In this document: one piece after another, positions 33,801 through 44,111 of the stretch
How positions within the stretch are numbered: the first letter of the stretch is position 1
Layout: every line of letters begins with the position of its first letter
Assembly (NCBI GenBank): GCA_964035795.1
Contig: OZ038320.1
Coordinates: 12,599,076-12,663,075 of the forward strand
Direction of reading: 5' to 3'
Origin: Pterobdella sp. o SKG-2022
Taxonomy: Eukaryota > Annelida > Clitellata > Hirudinida > Piscicolidae
Length of the DNA: 64,000 nucleotides
Translations under genes and position numbers: made by a program
Notes under the pieces: model-generated
Told to the model about the DNA's origin: nothing
The model's database searches: none
The model's input: the letters and a program-made list of their open reading frames with translations, nothing else

Positions 33801-36800
33801 CAGTTTCAAGTTAATGGCTATTCACAGAGATTTTGTTTTTTAGAGTTTTCGATGTTACGCCTTAACTTTTTTATCTTAGCACTCATTTCATGACAAACTT
33901 TGAAGATGTGCCTCTTCGCCATCCTTCTGAGTCCCACTTTTGATCAGAACATTAGCTGCAAAGTGTAGATGGTTCTTGCTCCAATGCTTATTATGTCTTG
34001 ATAGTCATTAAAGGCTACCGTCATGATTCTTTCAAAAAAACGTTTTTAAGCGTTTGAGAATGTTAGCAACCTTGTGTCACTCTTATTGATTTATAAAACT
34101 ATTCTGCTAAAAAGCTTTGAACAAGTCATTTGATACTAGCTAGTTATTATGATACTAGATATTAGCTAGTTAGCTAATTAACTTCTTTCGTATATTCAAT
34201 TTGTATATAGAATATATAAAGAAAAGTTTTAAAACTAAGGTGTTCGAAGATAATTAGAAACACTTGAATTATTACGCCAAATGTTATAAATTGAGCATAT
34301 TTTAGGACGTCTACTTTGAGAAATAGAACTATCCAATAATGTTAGCTAAAATTATTCAATAGATATAACATTCAAAATATAAATTAAATGAAACTAATTA
34401 TAATGCAATAAGATTATTCAATTGAGAGTTATACGTATGAATATATTTTAGAATTTTACATTAATTTGATTTAAGATTAACTTGATATTCATAGTTTTCA
34501 AAATAGTTTAAAAAAAAAAAAAAACACGATAAATGTGTACCAAAAATCAGCATTAGCCAAAAACTAAACCATGGTAATAAAATAAAAATCACCAAACCCA
34601 TCCATAGTAATAAATCTTTCTCATATTTATAAAGAGAAAATTAAATTGGCGTACATACCTGCAATAATCAATAAGAATAGGAGGCAGAACAGGGATGAAG
34701 AGATGTTGCCTGTAGAATGGCCATATTAATTAGTAGTGTATGTCGTCTAGTATAGTAGCATGCAACATAAAAAATTTGTATTCTAACCACTTCATTGGAT
34801 AAAGCAGCAACAAGACTCCATGCACACACGCACTCAAAATCTCGATGTTTTTGCTATGCAAAAGTACCCGTCTTTCAAATAACAAACTGGAATGTTTATT
34901 AAAATCATTAGTAAACCTGTTGGCTTCAATGACAATAAGAGATCTTATGTTTCTAAAACGATGTTTCAATAAAAAAATTAATTAAAATGGTAGGTATAGC
35001 TTGTTTGGAATAATTGTTTCAAAAGCTTATTCTCAGTGGTAGTGAAAACTCATAAAATGGTTATCCTTATTTATAAACAGTATGCATAAGACAATACAGC
35101 CTAAGCTGTCATCAGTCCCATGGAAAGGCTGAAATAACGGCACGAATTATTTTTTGTTAATATTCTTAGAACCACTCTGAACTTCAAATTGTACTTGAAA
35201 ATTATATTCATTGGAAAGAAAAGATCTGTTTAAATTATCAAAATATAACTTCATGATTAAAATATAATCCGAATGTTTATTAGTGAAACAAATATTTACG
35301 TGAGACAATTTTAGATGTATTATAATTTAACTTTACTATTACAATTTTCATAGTCATATCTCACACAAAGTATAATACTAACAATTTTTTTTTATTACCC
35401 CCATGTTCCGCCGTTCAGGTTAGGAACGTACCTTATCTTCATCATCAGACTGTTAGTGTTGGTCTTAGAATGTTTCTTTGCATATTAAGAACTTGTCCTA
35501 AGAACCTAGCCTGATGAGAGCAGACTGATGAAACAGTCTGTGTGGGGTCCTCCAAAAAAATTATCTTGAAACAAGCTAAAATAAAATAAGTAAGCCCATC
35601 AGCTACTTATAATACAACATCGTCTGAAAAAAACTACACTTCACTAACAAAACTTTCTAGTGTTTTCATTAAACTATCTGTTTTGTCTTGCACTGTTTAT
35701 TCATAATAAACTATCACAACTCAATTTAGTGTTTTCTGTACATTAAGCAGCCTCAAAAAGTTAATTAGAAGAACACAAGCAATTTAACTTTTTTTATTAG
35801 CACAATGATTTTCGATATATATTCCCTATCATTTTGAAGTAACTAAAATTATTCAACAAAGAAATTAGAATTTTATATTATATCTCTACAATATCATTAG
35901 AGCTATCTTGATTCTGATGGATAATTATATTGTGAAGAATGTGTTTAATTCAACGCATTGATACATATAAGATTATATTTCAGTAGTAACAGTATGTTTT
36001 ATTACTCTTAATATGAATATAAAGCTTATTCTCAATAGATATAAATAGTTTAAATAAAAGAGATTAGCTGACTGATATGTACCCAGGTCAGTGCAACATG
36101 TACAACATTATAATTTAAAATAACTAATAATAAAGATTAAAAATTGCCTTTTTACTAATGGTGTGAAAACTATTTTTCAGTATGAAGCCATACTTAATGG
36201 GTAATTGGACGTACCTTGCAAAGAGAGTGACGAGGTTGCTGCTGACGAAGGTGTGTTGCATTATGGTCAGATTCACCTGTTGATGTTTCGACCATACACA
36301 TACATTTCCATGTGGTATTTAAAACGAAAAACAGTATATCTTTTTTAAAACAAATAAAAATTTAAAAAACTTCATATAAAAAAGGTCAACACAATTGACT
36401 AAGAACTTTAAAAAATTATGGAGTTTGTGTTAAATGCACTTTATAATGCCATGAATCCACTTAATCACTGATTTAAGCCATCATAGTTGCACTGGTAGCT
36501 GCAAATAAAACAAGCGCGTGCTTAATGGCACGACCCAATACGGCCATCAAGCCTATCAAAATAGATTAAACGAAAGTGAGGTGATCTAATTATTAAAAAT
36601 ATTGTTAGATAATTGTATGACTCTCAACAAATTCCCATATATTAACATATGATTATCACTTAGTGATGCATTCCTATAGGAATATAAGAACAACACTGTT
36701 TATTATGATCTCAATGTTTCAACACCATCACAAAAGCAAAATAAACTCAATCTCCTAAAACTCCTCACATCAACACACTGGGGAAAAAGCAAAGAAACAC

Positions 36801-39800
36801 TCATCACTACATACAAAATATTACTCCTTCCCATCATCGAATACGCCAACACTATCTGGTCACCCATCCACCTCTCTCAACAAACTCCAAAAAATCCAAA
36901 ACGCAGCCTTGAGAACAATCACTGGCTGCACCCTAGACACCAACACCCAACACCTCCACTCAGAGACCAAAATCCTCCCACTCCAAAACCATCTTAAACT
37001 TCACGCATCACAACTCACACAAAAAGCCTCCGACTCCACTCATCCCCTACACCCACTCACCACACAAGAAGCCCATCCCAGGTACAAAAAACAATCCACA
37101 TTCAACTACACCCTAAACATACCTTCTTCCACCCAGACCACCTTTCACACACAAATAAAAAACAATATGAAAAAAATACACACAAAAATAGTACATAACT
37201 ACATATCATCCACTTACAACAAAATCCTCAGCAAGCAACCCCCACCCATTCATGAATCAGAAACCACCCTAGACCACCACACTCGCGCACTCTTGTCGAA
37301 CTCAGATCAAACAAATCACCTTTCATCCCCTCATACCTCAACAAAATCTCACCCTCATCTTATGCTTCACCTTCATGCCCACTCTGCCAAACACACCTTT
37401 ACGACCCCCCTCACCTCTTCACCTGCCCCAAAATAAGTATAACACTGCGCCACAAGAGTCTGTGGACCGACTCCTTGAGAGCGGCTGAGCTTCTCGACCA
37501 CTGGACGGTCTTGATGGGAACATGAGGAGCACCTAACAAGACTAGGGTGCTCGAGGTAAAAAAAAGCTACTTTTAAACTTCAGATGTTCAAGAGAATTCA
37601 AACTTTTTTCAAAGCTTACAATTCGATTTGAAGTTACTTTTTAAAATCCTGATTATATTTTCAACATAAAAAAAATTCTATGGAAAAAAATCCTATCAAT
37701 CAATCAATTAAATCCTTTGTATGGCCCGTTTTCCTTTACCAAGGGTCAGGCTTTTTGAAAGTTCTATCTCAAAATCGGCCTTTTCATTCAGAGCGATCAA
37801 GTGGATCCGCATAAACCATATCTAGCTTTCTTTTATCATTCAATATAAGTTCGTTCCAAGTCTTTTTGGGCTTACCAGGCTTTTTGCAAGTATCTAAATC
37901 CAACTTTTGCACCTGAGAGATCCAACCCACGCTACGCTCTACATGTCCAAGCCATCTCATCCTGCTTGTACGAAGAACTACCTCAACATCCCGAATGCCA
38001 AGTTTTGAAAGGAGTGAGAGCAAACGTTATCATTCGTATTGATGTTGGCCACTAGCGAATCATAGCAAAATCATTTCGTCTAAGGCGGTTCAATGTGGAA
38101 ACTGTTACGGGCCATGTTTCAACAGGATGTAACATAGCTCTTCTGACACAGGTTGAATAGACACGGCTTCTGGTTAATAATGATAAATGACGATCCGCAA
38201 GGAGTGGAAAAAGATGGCGAAATTTAGCCCAGGCACACTTACAACGTGCTATTGAAGCAAGCTCACATCCACCACCTGCAGATAACATATCCCCAAGACA
38301 GCAGAACTCTGGGACAACTTCCAGTTTTTCATTACCAATCATCACTTCCTTTACTAATCTCCCATCAACAGGCCGTGCTGTACCAAGGCAACAAGCCCAT
38401 CGGAAGTAAAGATCCAAATTTAGAGAGCCTTTCATGCCGCTGCATTCCTTGTGTACCCATTGCATGCAGCCTCCACACTGAATAGCATTTCTACCCACAT
38501 CTGCTTGGCATACACCAGAAGGATACTACCCAGATTTTTTCAACACATCAAGGTTCGAACCAGAAACCATTAACTTTGTCTTACCCAAATTCACCCTCAA
38601 CCCCTTTTTCTCCATCTCCGATCTCCATGTTCTCAACTTCGCTAATAGTTCATCCATGGACTGAGCACTTACCATTGAGTCGTCAGATGAAACAAGATAA
38701 TAACGGTAAAAATAAAAATAAAATTTATATATAGTTTCATTTGTGAAGCTCAAAGATTTTGCCACAATTTGACCTCATAGCGTGTAAAGATGCTATCAGC
38801 ATGATAATCTAACGATTCTCATGTCATTTGAGTTACATGGACTAAATAACCAAAATATGAAGTTTTCAAAACATTTTAAAAATGACAAAATACTGAAACT
38901 TTTGATTGGTACCATCAAATATTAGCCTAATGCTGGGCTAATATTTCACACGAAGCTACATTTCTTGAAGGAAGCTTTTTGTTGTCTTAATGAAGGTGTT
39001 TGGAACTTCATTCATTCGACGTGAAAGTTTTGAAAATTAGTTGACAAAAATACATTAAGATATCTTTAGTTAAATCAAAAGTATACTTATTTTTCATACA
39101 CAATCTTATCGTAAATGATCATCACATAATGAGGATTGTCTAATGCTACCCATTTAAAATGGAAATAACCAAACTTTAATATGACAATAGACCCCTTGCC
39201 CTATTAATTAGCTTATCAATATTATTCATTCTTTAATGAATCTAATATAATGGTATGCAATATTCAATTTCAGCATTCATGAGTGAGTCACGTAGATATT
39301 AAGTTAACCATCAAATAAACATACATTGTCAGGTATTTTCTGCAGGGTTTCATAACAAGTTGGAATGAAACAATAACTCTGCAAACAATCATATAAAAGT
39401 CAAAAAACTGAACTTTTTATTAAAAATTTACATTTGATAATAACTGTCAACAACCTTATCAACGGCTTGAAACGAAATGGGTTTCAATTGGTCAAATTGA
39501 GAAGTGTCATGAAGATTGAAAAGGAATAATAAAGCTTTTTGTGGTTCAAAGAGGATATGACGAAGAACTTCAAGCACCTCATAAAACAGACTGAAGTAAG
39601 GCAGGTAACTGGGAATGAAAGTGTATTTATATGAAAATTTCCAACCACTTTAAATAACTACTCCCAAGTTAAGGAAAATTTTTATTCTAATAAAATGAAA
39701 ACACATTTGCTGAATGTCAACCAAAAGCATGTCTACAGTATGTTTAGCTCTTGTCATTAAAAAGAGGAGTTAATTGTTGAAATTTTCAATTTTATTTAAG

Positions 39801-41071
39801 CCTCTTATAAATATTTAATATGAAATTAGATTCAAGTACAAATGCTAATTATTAGTTGTTTGCTTTAGTTAACTAAGGTGAAAACCTTTTTCTAATTTAT
39901 ATTGAAAATTGAATTTGATAAAAATACTGTAAAAACTTGGACAAGTTTTAATAAAAGACAAAATATTATCCGAAATCAAGTTATAATGGGTTAAGATCAT
40001 AGAAAGAAAATTAAGAAACAAAAGATGACTAATTTAAAAACAATCTATAGTTCTAAAAGTCATTAGATCAAGTTCTTATGTTAATTTACATCTTTTCAGC
40101 AATAACGCCTTTAAGAGAAACACTTATATAACTTTTCTATGATATACAAACTGGAATAATTTTTTATGAAATTACCTGATAAAACAATAACAGTTTTCAA
40201 GACTGTTAACACCATTTTCAGCATCACCTGCATAGAAAGAATAACAGAAGCCAAAACGAAACTTACTTTCAATGTTGGTGAGAACAAATGTGAACTTCTT
40301 AGAATGCCTTGAAAATTATTTCACAATGTAATTTTTACTACTAATGATAATTCAAAATAAATCTATTTATATTCATCTTAAATTAGCTTTCAATTTAATT
40401 GGATAGCTTTTATTCAAGTGGTTGATAAGCAGATTTCATATACTTTAAGAAGCTTCAAGAAACATAATTACTTGTGAGTTTCATGGGGTAGAAAAGACAA
40501 ATTATTAGTGGAGTTTTGGAGAAAAGTGGCCGATGTTTGATAAGTACATGGGAAGGCAAATTTTGTCACCGAAGAAAACAAATCCTGAAAAGATTTAATA
40601 GCAGTGTTAAAGTGAAAAATGAGCTTTTAATTATGGAAATATATCAATGACTATAAATTTATTTATAAAAAGAACTTTAGATAAAATGCATTAGGTATAT
40701 TATAATTTACAAATTTGGACATGCTATACTTTAGGGACAAGTATTCTTTCAAAATAGCAGTTGTCTTTATGCATATGTAATATAAATATTAACAAATTTG
40801 AATAAACAGTGTTGATCTTATGATATAGATGAATTCTGAAAAATTCTATTTTATTTGATCAAATAGAGATTTCTTTAGATTCTACTACTGTTGAATAAAA
40901 ATCTAGATAATCATTTAATACATTAAATAAAGTGTAATTGACTACATCATCTGAGTAGGTGTCAGGATAGAATTTGACTATTTCTCCTACATCTTGACCT
41001 TGATTCCGTTTAAGTTGAAAAAATACATCAAAAAGATGATTTGGTTTTGACCTGGAATGATTCATTTCCAA
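26401..41071 (-). CDS. DENND1: DENND1 (connecdenn), DENN-domain Rab35 exchange factor (18 exons, complete)
   Basis: Exons, 5' to 3' on the minus strand: 41071-40922, 40584-40472, 40265-40176, 39608-39455, 39378-39325, 36276-36215, 34886-34788, 34709-34659, 33167-33122, 32914-32813, 32266-32170, 31831-31701, 31471-31420, 31237-31143, 30808-30749, 30074-30019, 29034-28494, 27840-26401. The sum is 3,393 nt, giving 1,130 aa, all in phase. Family landmarks: FPDxYSD-like YPDTYSDD, KFAFPC, RFGFC, YLPYFSLFYEVL, LLFERRVLLHSK, YPMKWQHLFIPVLPPILIDY, APMPFIIGMH, NSLPKDV, YRNALRF and the C-terminal VKWEKFE (human RKQWETFE). Known role of connecdenns: GEF for Rab35 at clathrin-coated pits and endosomes, with a C-tail that binds AP-2 and clathrin. 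Vertebrate A/B/C paralogy cannot be assigned. Confidence 0.9.
29745..29905 (-). repeat. Dispersed repeat copy with a CTGATGA...GAAAC block (copy 1)
   Basis: Read on the minus strand, it has GCGTACCCTATCTCCATCAT, CAGTGTTGGTC, TTTCTTTGCAT and TAGCCTGATGAGAGCAGACT followed by GGTGAAAC, in the same order as at 35400-35580 on the plus strand. It lies in DENND1 intron 16. The flank at 29460-29745 is unusually GC-rich for this window and may belong to the same element, but I see no coding signal in it. Confidence 0.7.
31143..32266 (-). CDS. DENND1: DENND1 exons 11-14: dDENN subdomain
   Basis: Exon 11 gives SSLKKNLKRAYLKPQDDAVT and RVFLTAMVKLIG (human LKNRLKKVSTTTGDGVARAF and LKAQAAFFG). Exon 12 begins with CYRNALRFRMGESITFDPDS (human SYRNALKIEPEEPITFCEEA). 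Exon 13 gives CFQQFIQERLDMLNSGG (human LFKQFIDGRLDLLNSGE) and exon 14 GFQDQFEDECSKMG. The exon 12/13 join is the weakest point: with phase 0, exon 13 starts at 31471, but a start at 31486 would add TAIHLQ, which resembles human NATQLQ, at the cost of a phase break. A small sequence error or an unusual donor could explain this. Confidence 0.82.
32813..39378 (-). CDS. DENND1: DENND1 exons 5-10: core (cDENN) subdomain
   Basis: Exon 5 (39378-39325) gives SYCFIPTCYETLQKIPDN, exon 6 (36276-36215) VNLTIMQHTFVSSNLVTLFA, exon 7 (34886-34788) LLFERRVLLHSKNIEILSAC and YPMKW, exon 8 (34709-34659) QHLFIPVLPPILIDYC, exon 9 (33167-33122) APMPFIIGMHTSTMK and exon 10 (32914-32813) DYGDAVVIDLDEQTIT and HLDLNSLPKDV. 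Each aligns with human DENND1A in the same order (for example [32 protein letters not shown]). Split codons across exons 6/7 and 7/8 rebuild the expected Ser and Trp. Large introns 5, 6 and 8 carry LINE and repeat insertions. Confidence 0.92.
33370..34060 (-). mobile_element. Degenerate LINE 3' fragment in DENND1 intron 8
   Basis: On the minus strand, scattered frames give LKPAWRNKTIKLKSK, then SIFLCACKT, QAVEMRCYRRTL and KKQLKLYGHFTRCYG. These match the C-terminal part of common non-LTR RT proteins (K-P-V-W..., S-L-L-Y-A-C-E-S-W, M-E-M-R-C-Y-R-K, L-Q-W-Y-G-H-V-x-R). Several frameshifts and stops separate them. This is an old remnant; its family is not the same as the zinc-finger LINE at 37.7 kb. 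Confidence 0.6.
35400..35580 (+). repeat. Dispersed repeat copy with a CTGATGA...GAAAC block (copy 2)
   Basis: Plus-strand copy of the repeat at 29745-29905, in DENND1 intron 6. It contains CATCAGACTGTTAGTGTTGG, TTTCTTTGCAT, and CTGATGA at 35511-35517 followed by GAAAC at 35530-35534. GACTG/CAGTC around ATGAAA (35523-35538) can form a 5-bp hairpin. The spacing of CTGATGA and GAAAC recalls the hammerhead-ribozyme core found in some Penelope-like and small retroelements, but no convincing stem II is visible between them. Confidence 0.65.
36650..37560 (+). mobile_element. C-rich LINE 3' fragment in DENND1 intron 5
   Basis: The plus strand gives KLNLLKLLTSTHWGKSKET, LLPIIEYANTIWSPI, then after a frameshift a 175-codon open frame (36909-37436) with LRTITGCTLDTNTQHLHSET, LPLQNHLKLHASQLTQKA and HPLHPLT. 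This is the C-terminal part of a non-LTR RT (the motif order L-x-Y-x-x-x-I-W-S-P, A-L-R-T-I-T-G-C, L-H-x-E-T-x-x-L-P). After the stop there is LWTDSLRAAELL in another frame and an A-run near 37559. Its sense strand is strongly C-rich and G-poor, unlike the host introns. Confidence 0.75.
37690..38710 (-). mobile_element. Second copy of the zinc-finger LINE, 5'-truncated, in DENND1 intron 5
   Basis: The minus strand gives LVSSDDSMVSAQSMDELLAK (a degenerate YADD region), KGLRVNLGKTKLMVSGS, then a Cys/His cluster ([18 protein letters not shown]), [47 protein letters not shown] and KKTWNE. It is colinear with the copy at 6085-8460 and close to it in sequence, but contains the RT-to-finger joint that the first copy lost. 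It is broken by frameshifts. The 3' end carries short TTGA-type repeats (37696-37710). Confidence 0.85.
39455..41071 (-). CDS. DENND1: DENND1 exons 1-4: N-terminal uDENN subdomain and start
   Basis: Exon 1 (41071-40922) starts at ATG 41071 (a second ATG follows at 41065) and gives HLFDVFFQLKRNQGQD and FYPDTYSDDVV (human TFEVYVEVAYPR and FPEDYSDQEV). Exon 2 (40584-40472) gives DLFSSVTKFAFPC (human TKFCFPF), exon 3 (40265-40176) FRFGFCYSF, exon 4 (39608-39455) YLPYFSLFYEVLEVLRHIL (human YLPWFEVFYKLLNILADY). Phases are 0, 2, 2, 0. The exon 3 acceptor (TTGAAAG) has a poor polypyrimidine tract. Confidence 0.9.
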
Positions 41072-41976
41072 TGATTGAAATTATGTTACTAATGTATGCA
41101 TGGTTTACAATTATTGGTTGTTTGGCAAAATTTCATAAGAAGTAATTTATAAATTCACTGGAGCAAGCATAATTTTAATTAATTTTGACATTTTTGATAT
41201 TTATCAAGTTATTATGAATTTTTTAAAGATTATTTTTCAAATTGTTAACAGTTTTGTTTTAAATGAAATATATTATTAAATATACCAATTTTTTCACTAA
41301 TGATGTACTATTTTTTCTTATAGAATTAATGATTTCAAAAAATATCAAATAACAGACTTTCAAAGTTTCATTATTCAAGAGTTTTAAAAAAATTAAATTT
41401 TTCAAATTACTCAAGTCTGTATCCCATTGTATTTCATCAGATTCTAGAATTTTCTTCTGCACTCAGCCAAAACTCCATGAAATATTCTTTCCGAAAATTT
41501 AAAAACTTGATTCATAACTTTTCGGTCATCTGTTTATTGATTAAATTCAAGATTGAGTATAGAACAACAAGCCTAAAACTCTTTCAAATATTCATTTCAA
41601 ATTAATAATTTTTAAAACTTCTTACAAATATTACTTACGAGAATAGAGAATAAAACATAATAGGAAAATTTATTTACTATTTAAAAATTATCAAATGAAG
41701 ATTATTAGAATGCCGTGCCGTATAAAGGAAAAGTTATGAAATTTTTGTTATATAGATTTCATAAATGTGAATTTAATAACAATATTAAACTAAACTTTTT
41801 AAAATTATTATTTCGATTTTTTCAAAAAATTATGATTTACGAGTTGTTATAAAATAATCAATCTAACCATTTTTTTATTATAAGGCTTGTAACTAATTAA
41901 CACAATTTTGAAATAAATAAATAGTTCATTCAAAGTATTTTGAAAGTTTCTTTTCAAATTTTATTAATTGATATTT
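41072..41976. other. Region upstream of DENND1, no gene called
   Basis: AT-rich. A 67-codon minus-strand frame at 41259-41462 (begins MQKKILESDE) has no recognisable domain and no clear splice context; it was not called as a gene. The DENND1 5' UTR and promoter should lie here. Confidence 0.4.
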
Positions 41977-42160
41977 TACGGCCCATTTCGGTCGTATAGC
42001 TCAGCAGTAGAGCATTATACTAATTATCTTAAATTACCGGGTTCGATCCCGTGTAGGCTGAGAATTAGCACCTGTTCCACAGTGTGTTTTCTTTACATTA
42101 AATTTTTAGCAAGCGCTTTGATCTATAAAAAAAGCGTTTTATAAATAATCCATTACATTA
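41977..42160 (+). mobile_element. tRNA-derived SINE
   Basis: The head has an A-box-like TAGCTCAGCAGTAGAGCA and a B-box GGTTCGATCCC spaced as in a tRNA. After it come GAATTAGCACCTGTTCCACA, then AAGCGCTTTGATCTATAAA, AAGCGTTTTATAAAT and CATTACATTA. The same parts in the same order occur in the other copies in this window. RNA polymerase III promoter elements of the head are thus retained. Confidence 0.85.
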
Positions 42161-42289
42161 AAGTTCAAAATTAAATTCTTTCTCTATAAGAGAGGCTTGA
42201 GTTTATAAACTGATTTTAGAAAAGTCAAAAACTGTATAAATTATTTTGAAGCAATGATTCAAGTTATTTTACAAAAAATATCCATCTTC

Positions 42290-43215
42290 AGAATGAAGAG
42301 TATTTCAGGTTGACGGTGATGACGTGAGAAAGGACGAATAAAATACTTAGCTTAAAAAGCTTTATGCATACCTTGAATGAAAGCAACCGAAGGTGAGAGG
42401 ATATCTTCAATACAATCTTTGTAGTAATAAGAAGATATTGGAGTTTATGTAAAACTAAAGCAGTAAAGATGCCAAATTTTGAATAAATGGTTAAAATTCA
42501 GTTGTGATTTTTTCATAAATGAAAATGGAAAATAACAGAAAAAGCACTTGCAGTAATCGAACCTATGAGGTGATAAAGAAAAAGGCGGCTTGTGCGCTGT
42601 TTGTAAGGTGTGGCATTTACGAATGTTTCCTATTTTGTATACTTAAGGGTTACATTGTTTGACTAACTGCTTTGGTCAAAAAGAGGTTAATGTCGATGAT
42701 GATGCCAAGTAATTTTATTCTAAAAGTTTTGATATTTTGACCAGTGGTATTAACAGTTTTTAGCAATTTTTTTTATGCACGAATGGGTACTGATAAACAC
42801 TTCTTTTATATTATTGAGATCGAGCTTGAAGAAGTTTTGAGAAAAAGATTCGTAAAGAAAAAACTCATTTAAACATTGCCCTTACAGCCAGTTGAAAAGT
42901 ATCGTGAGAAATCTCGAATTTTAAAGTTTTTGTCTGCATATTGATAAAAAAAAAGGTTGTACTCCCGAAAGATATTGCCTAAAGGGATATGGTAGATGAC
43001 GAGGATTAGAATGCCAAAAACGATTCTTGTGAAACAGTCGATAGAAGAAGTATGATGGGAAAAGAAGTTTTATCTTCTTTAGTGAGTAAGATACAAAATC
43101 CTAAAAAAGTTGGAAACTAAGCTACGGACGAGCTGAGTTTGTAAGCTTAAAATCTCATTATAGGCACTGAACATGTGTGCCCAAGCTATCCGAGTTAAAT
43201 TATGTCTATATAAAT
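42290..43215 (-). mobile_element. Degenerate CR1/L2-like LINE remnant
   Basis: On the minus strand, RT motifs can still be read in shifting frames: near 43010 a block corresponding to VFGILILVIYHIPLGNIF (family form VLGPLLFSLYMLPLGNII), and near 42550 RFDYC (family form RIDYCN). The order along the minus strand (VLGP block first, DYC later) is right for an RT. No long frame is left. Confidence 0.6.
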
Positions 43216-43236
43216 TGGGATAAAAATAAAAATCTC

Positions 43237-43395
43237 CTTTAGCCAATGTGAATACTGCAAATTATTTGAACACAAAATGTAATTTTACAAAGCTTTTCAT
43301 TAACAAAAAAAAACATTATCAAGTACATTTGTTAACGAAAAGTTTTTAATTAATGAAATTACGTTTGTGTCAAATAATTTGCAGTAATTTGGTTG
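43237..43395. repeat. Palindromic (foldback) MITE-like element, copy 1
   Basis: The left arm begins TTTAGCCAATGTGAATACTG and continues CAAATTATTTGAACAC; the right arm ends GTGTCAAATAATTTGCAGTA. The two arms pair through most of their length, with GCTTTTCATTAACAAA and TTGTTAACGAAAAG near the centre. Copies lie at 43607-43780 and 59849-59991. No protein is encoded. Confidence 0.75.
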
Positions 43396-43606
43396 AGTTA
43401 GTTACTTCATTTGAGTTTAAACTCTTTGTTTGAAGTATATCTCATATCCATTTGAATGAATTCAAAAGTTCGTCAAATTTATAGTTGCTCGTATTTAAAA
43501 TTAACTTGAAGATGTTACTTAACGAAAAGCTTTGTATCTCAATAAAATTTATTTTTGTTTCTAAATATACTCGTAAAATTTAGTTAATAAAACCACGTAA
43601 TCCCAG

Positions 43607-43780
43607 TATATACTGCAAGTTATTTGAACAAAAAAGGTAATTTCATTAAGTACAAAATTTTTCGTTAACAAAGCAACATAATAAAGTTACTTTGTTACTT
43701 GATAATGTTGCTTTGTTAACGAAAAGCTTTGTAAACGACCTTTTTTGTTCAAATAACTTGCAGTATTAACTTTGGCTAAA
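43607..43780. repeat. Palindromic (foldback) MITE-like element, copy 2
   Basis: Left arm ATACTGCAAGTTATTTGAAC; right arm GTTCAAATAACTTGCAGTAT then TAACTTTGGCTAAA. The inner parts TTCGTTAACAAAG and CTTTGTTAACGAAAAGC are inverted. Together with copy 1 the 43237-43780 stretch begins with TTTAGCCAA and ends with TTGGCTAAA, so the two palindromes may be parts of one larger or nested element. Confidence 0.75.
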
Positions 43781-44111
43781 AAGGATTATTATAATTCCAG
43801 TATAGTAACATTTGCAAAAAGGTTTTTCAATCTAGTGTCGTTATTCTGTGACATTTTTTTGAAAGGATTTTTCTGATTTACCTTTCCAAGTTTGATGATT
43901 CAGAGTCAAGATTTCTTTAATAAAAATTGAACCTAAATGAAATTTTCGTTTATTTTCATGAAAAAAAGGTTTTTAAAATTTATTTCACTTAGCCAATGGA
44001 TTTTCATGTTATATTTTCCAATAAGAAACGTAGAATCGCATGAAGTTGTTTATTCATCCAAACAAATTAATTAATCCAAATTCACAGGTCCGTTTAGAAG
44101 TGTTTAATAGA

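Noticed and set aside
41259..41462. Minus-strand 67-codon frame upstream of DENND1
   Set aside because: It has an ATG but no domain, no credible splice partner and AT-driven composition.
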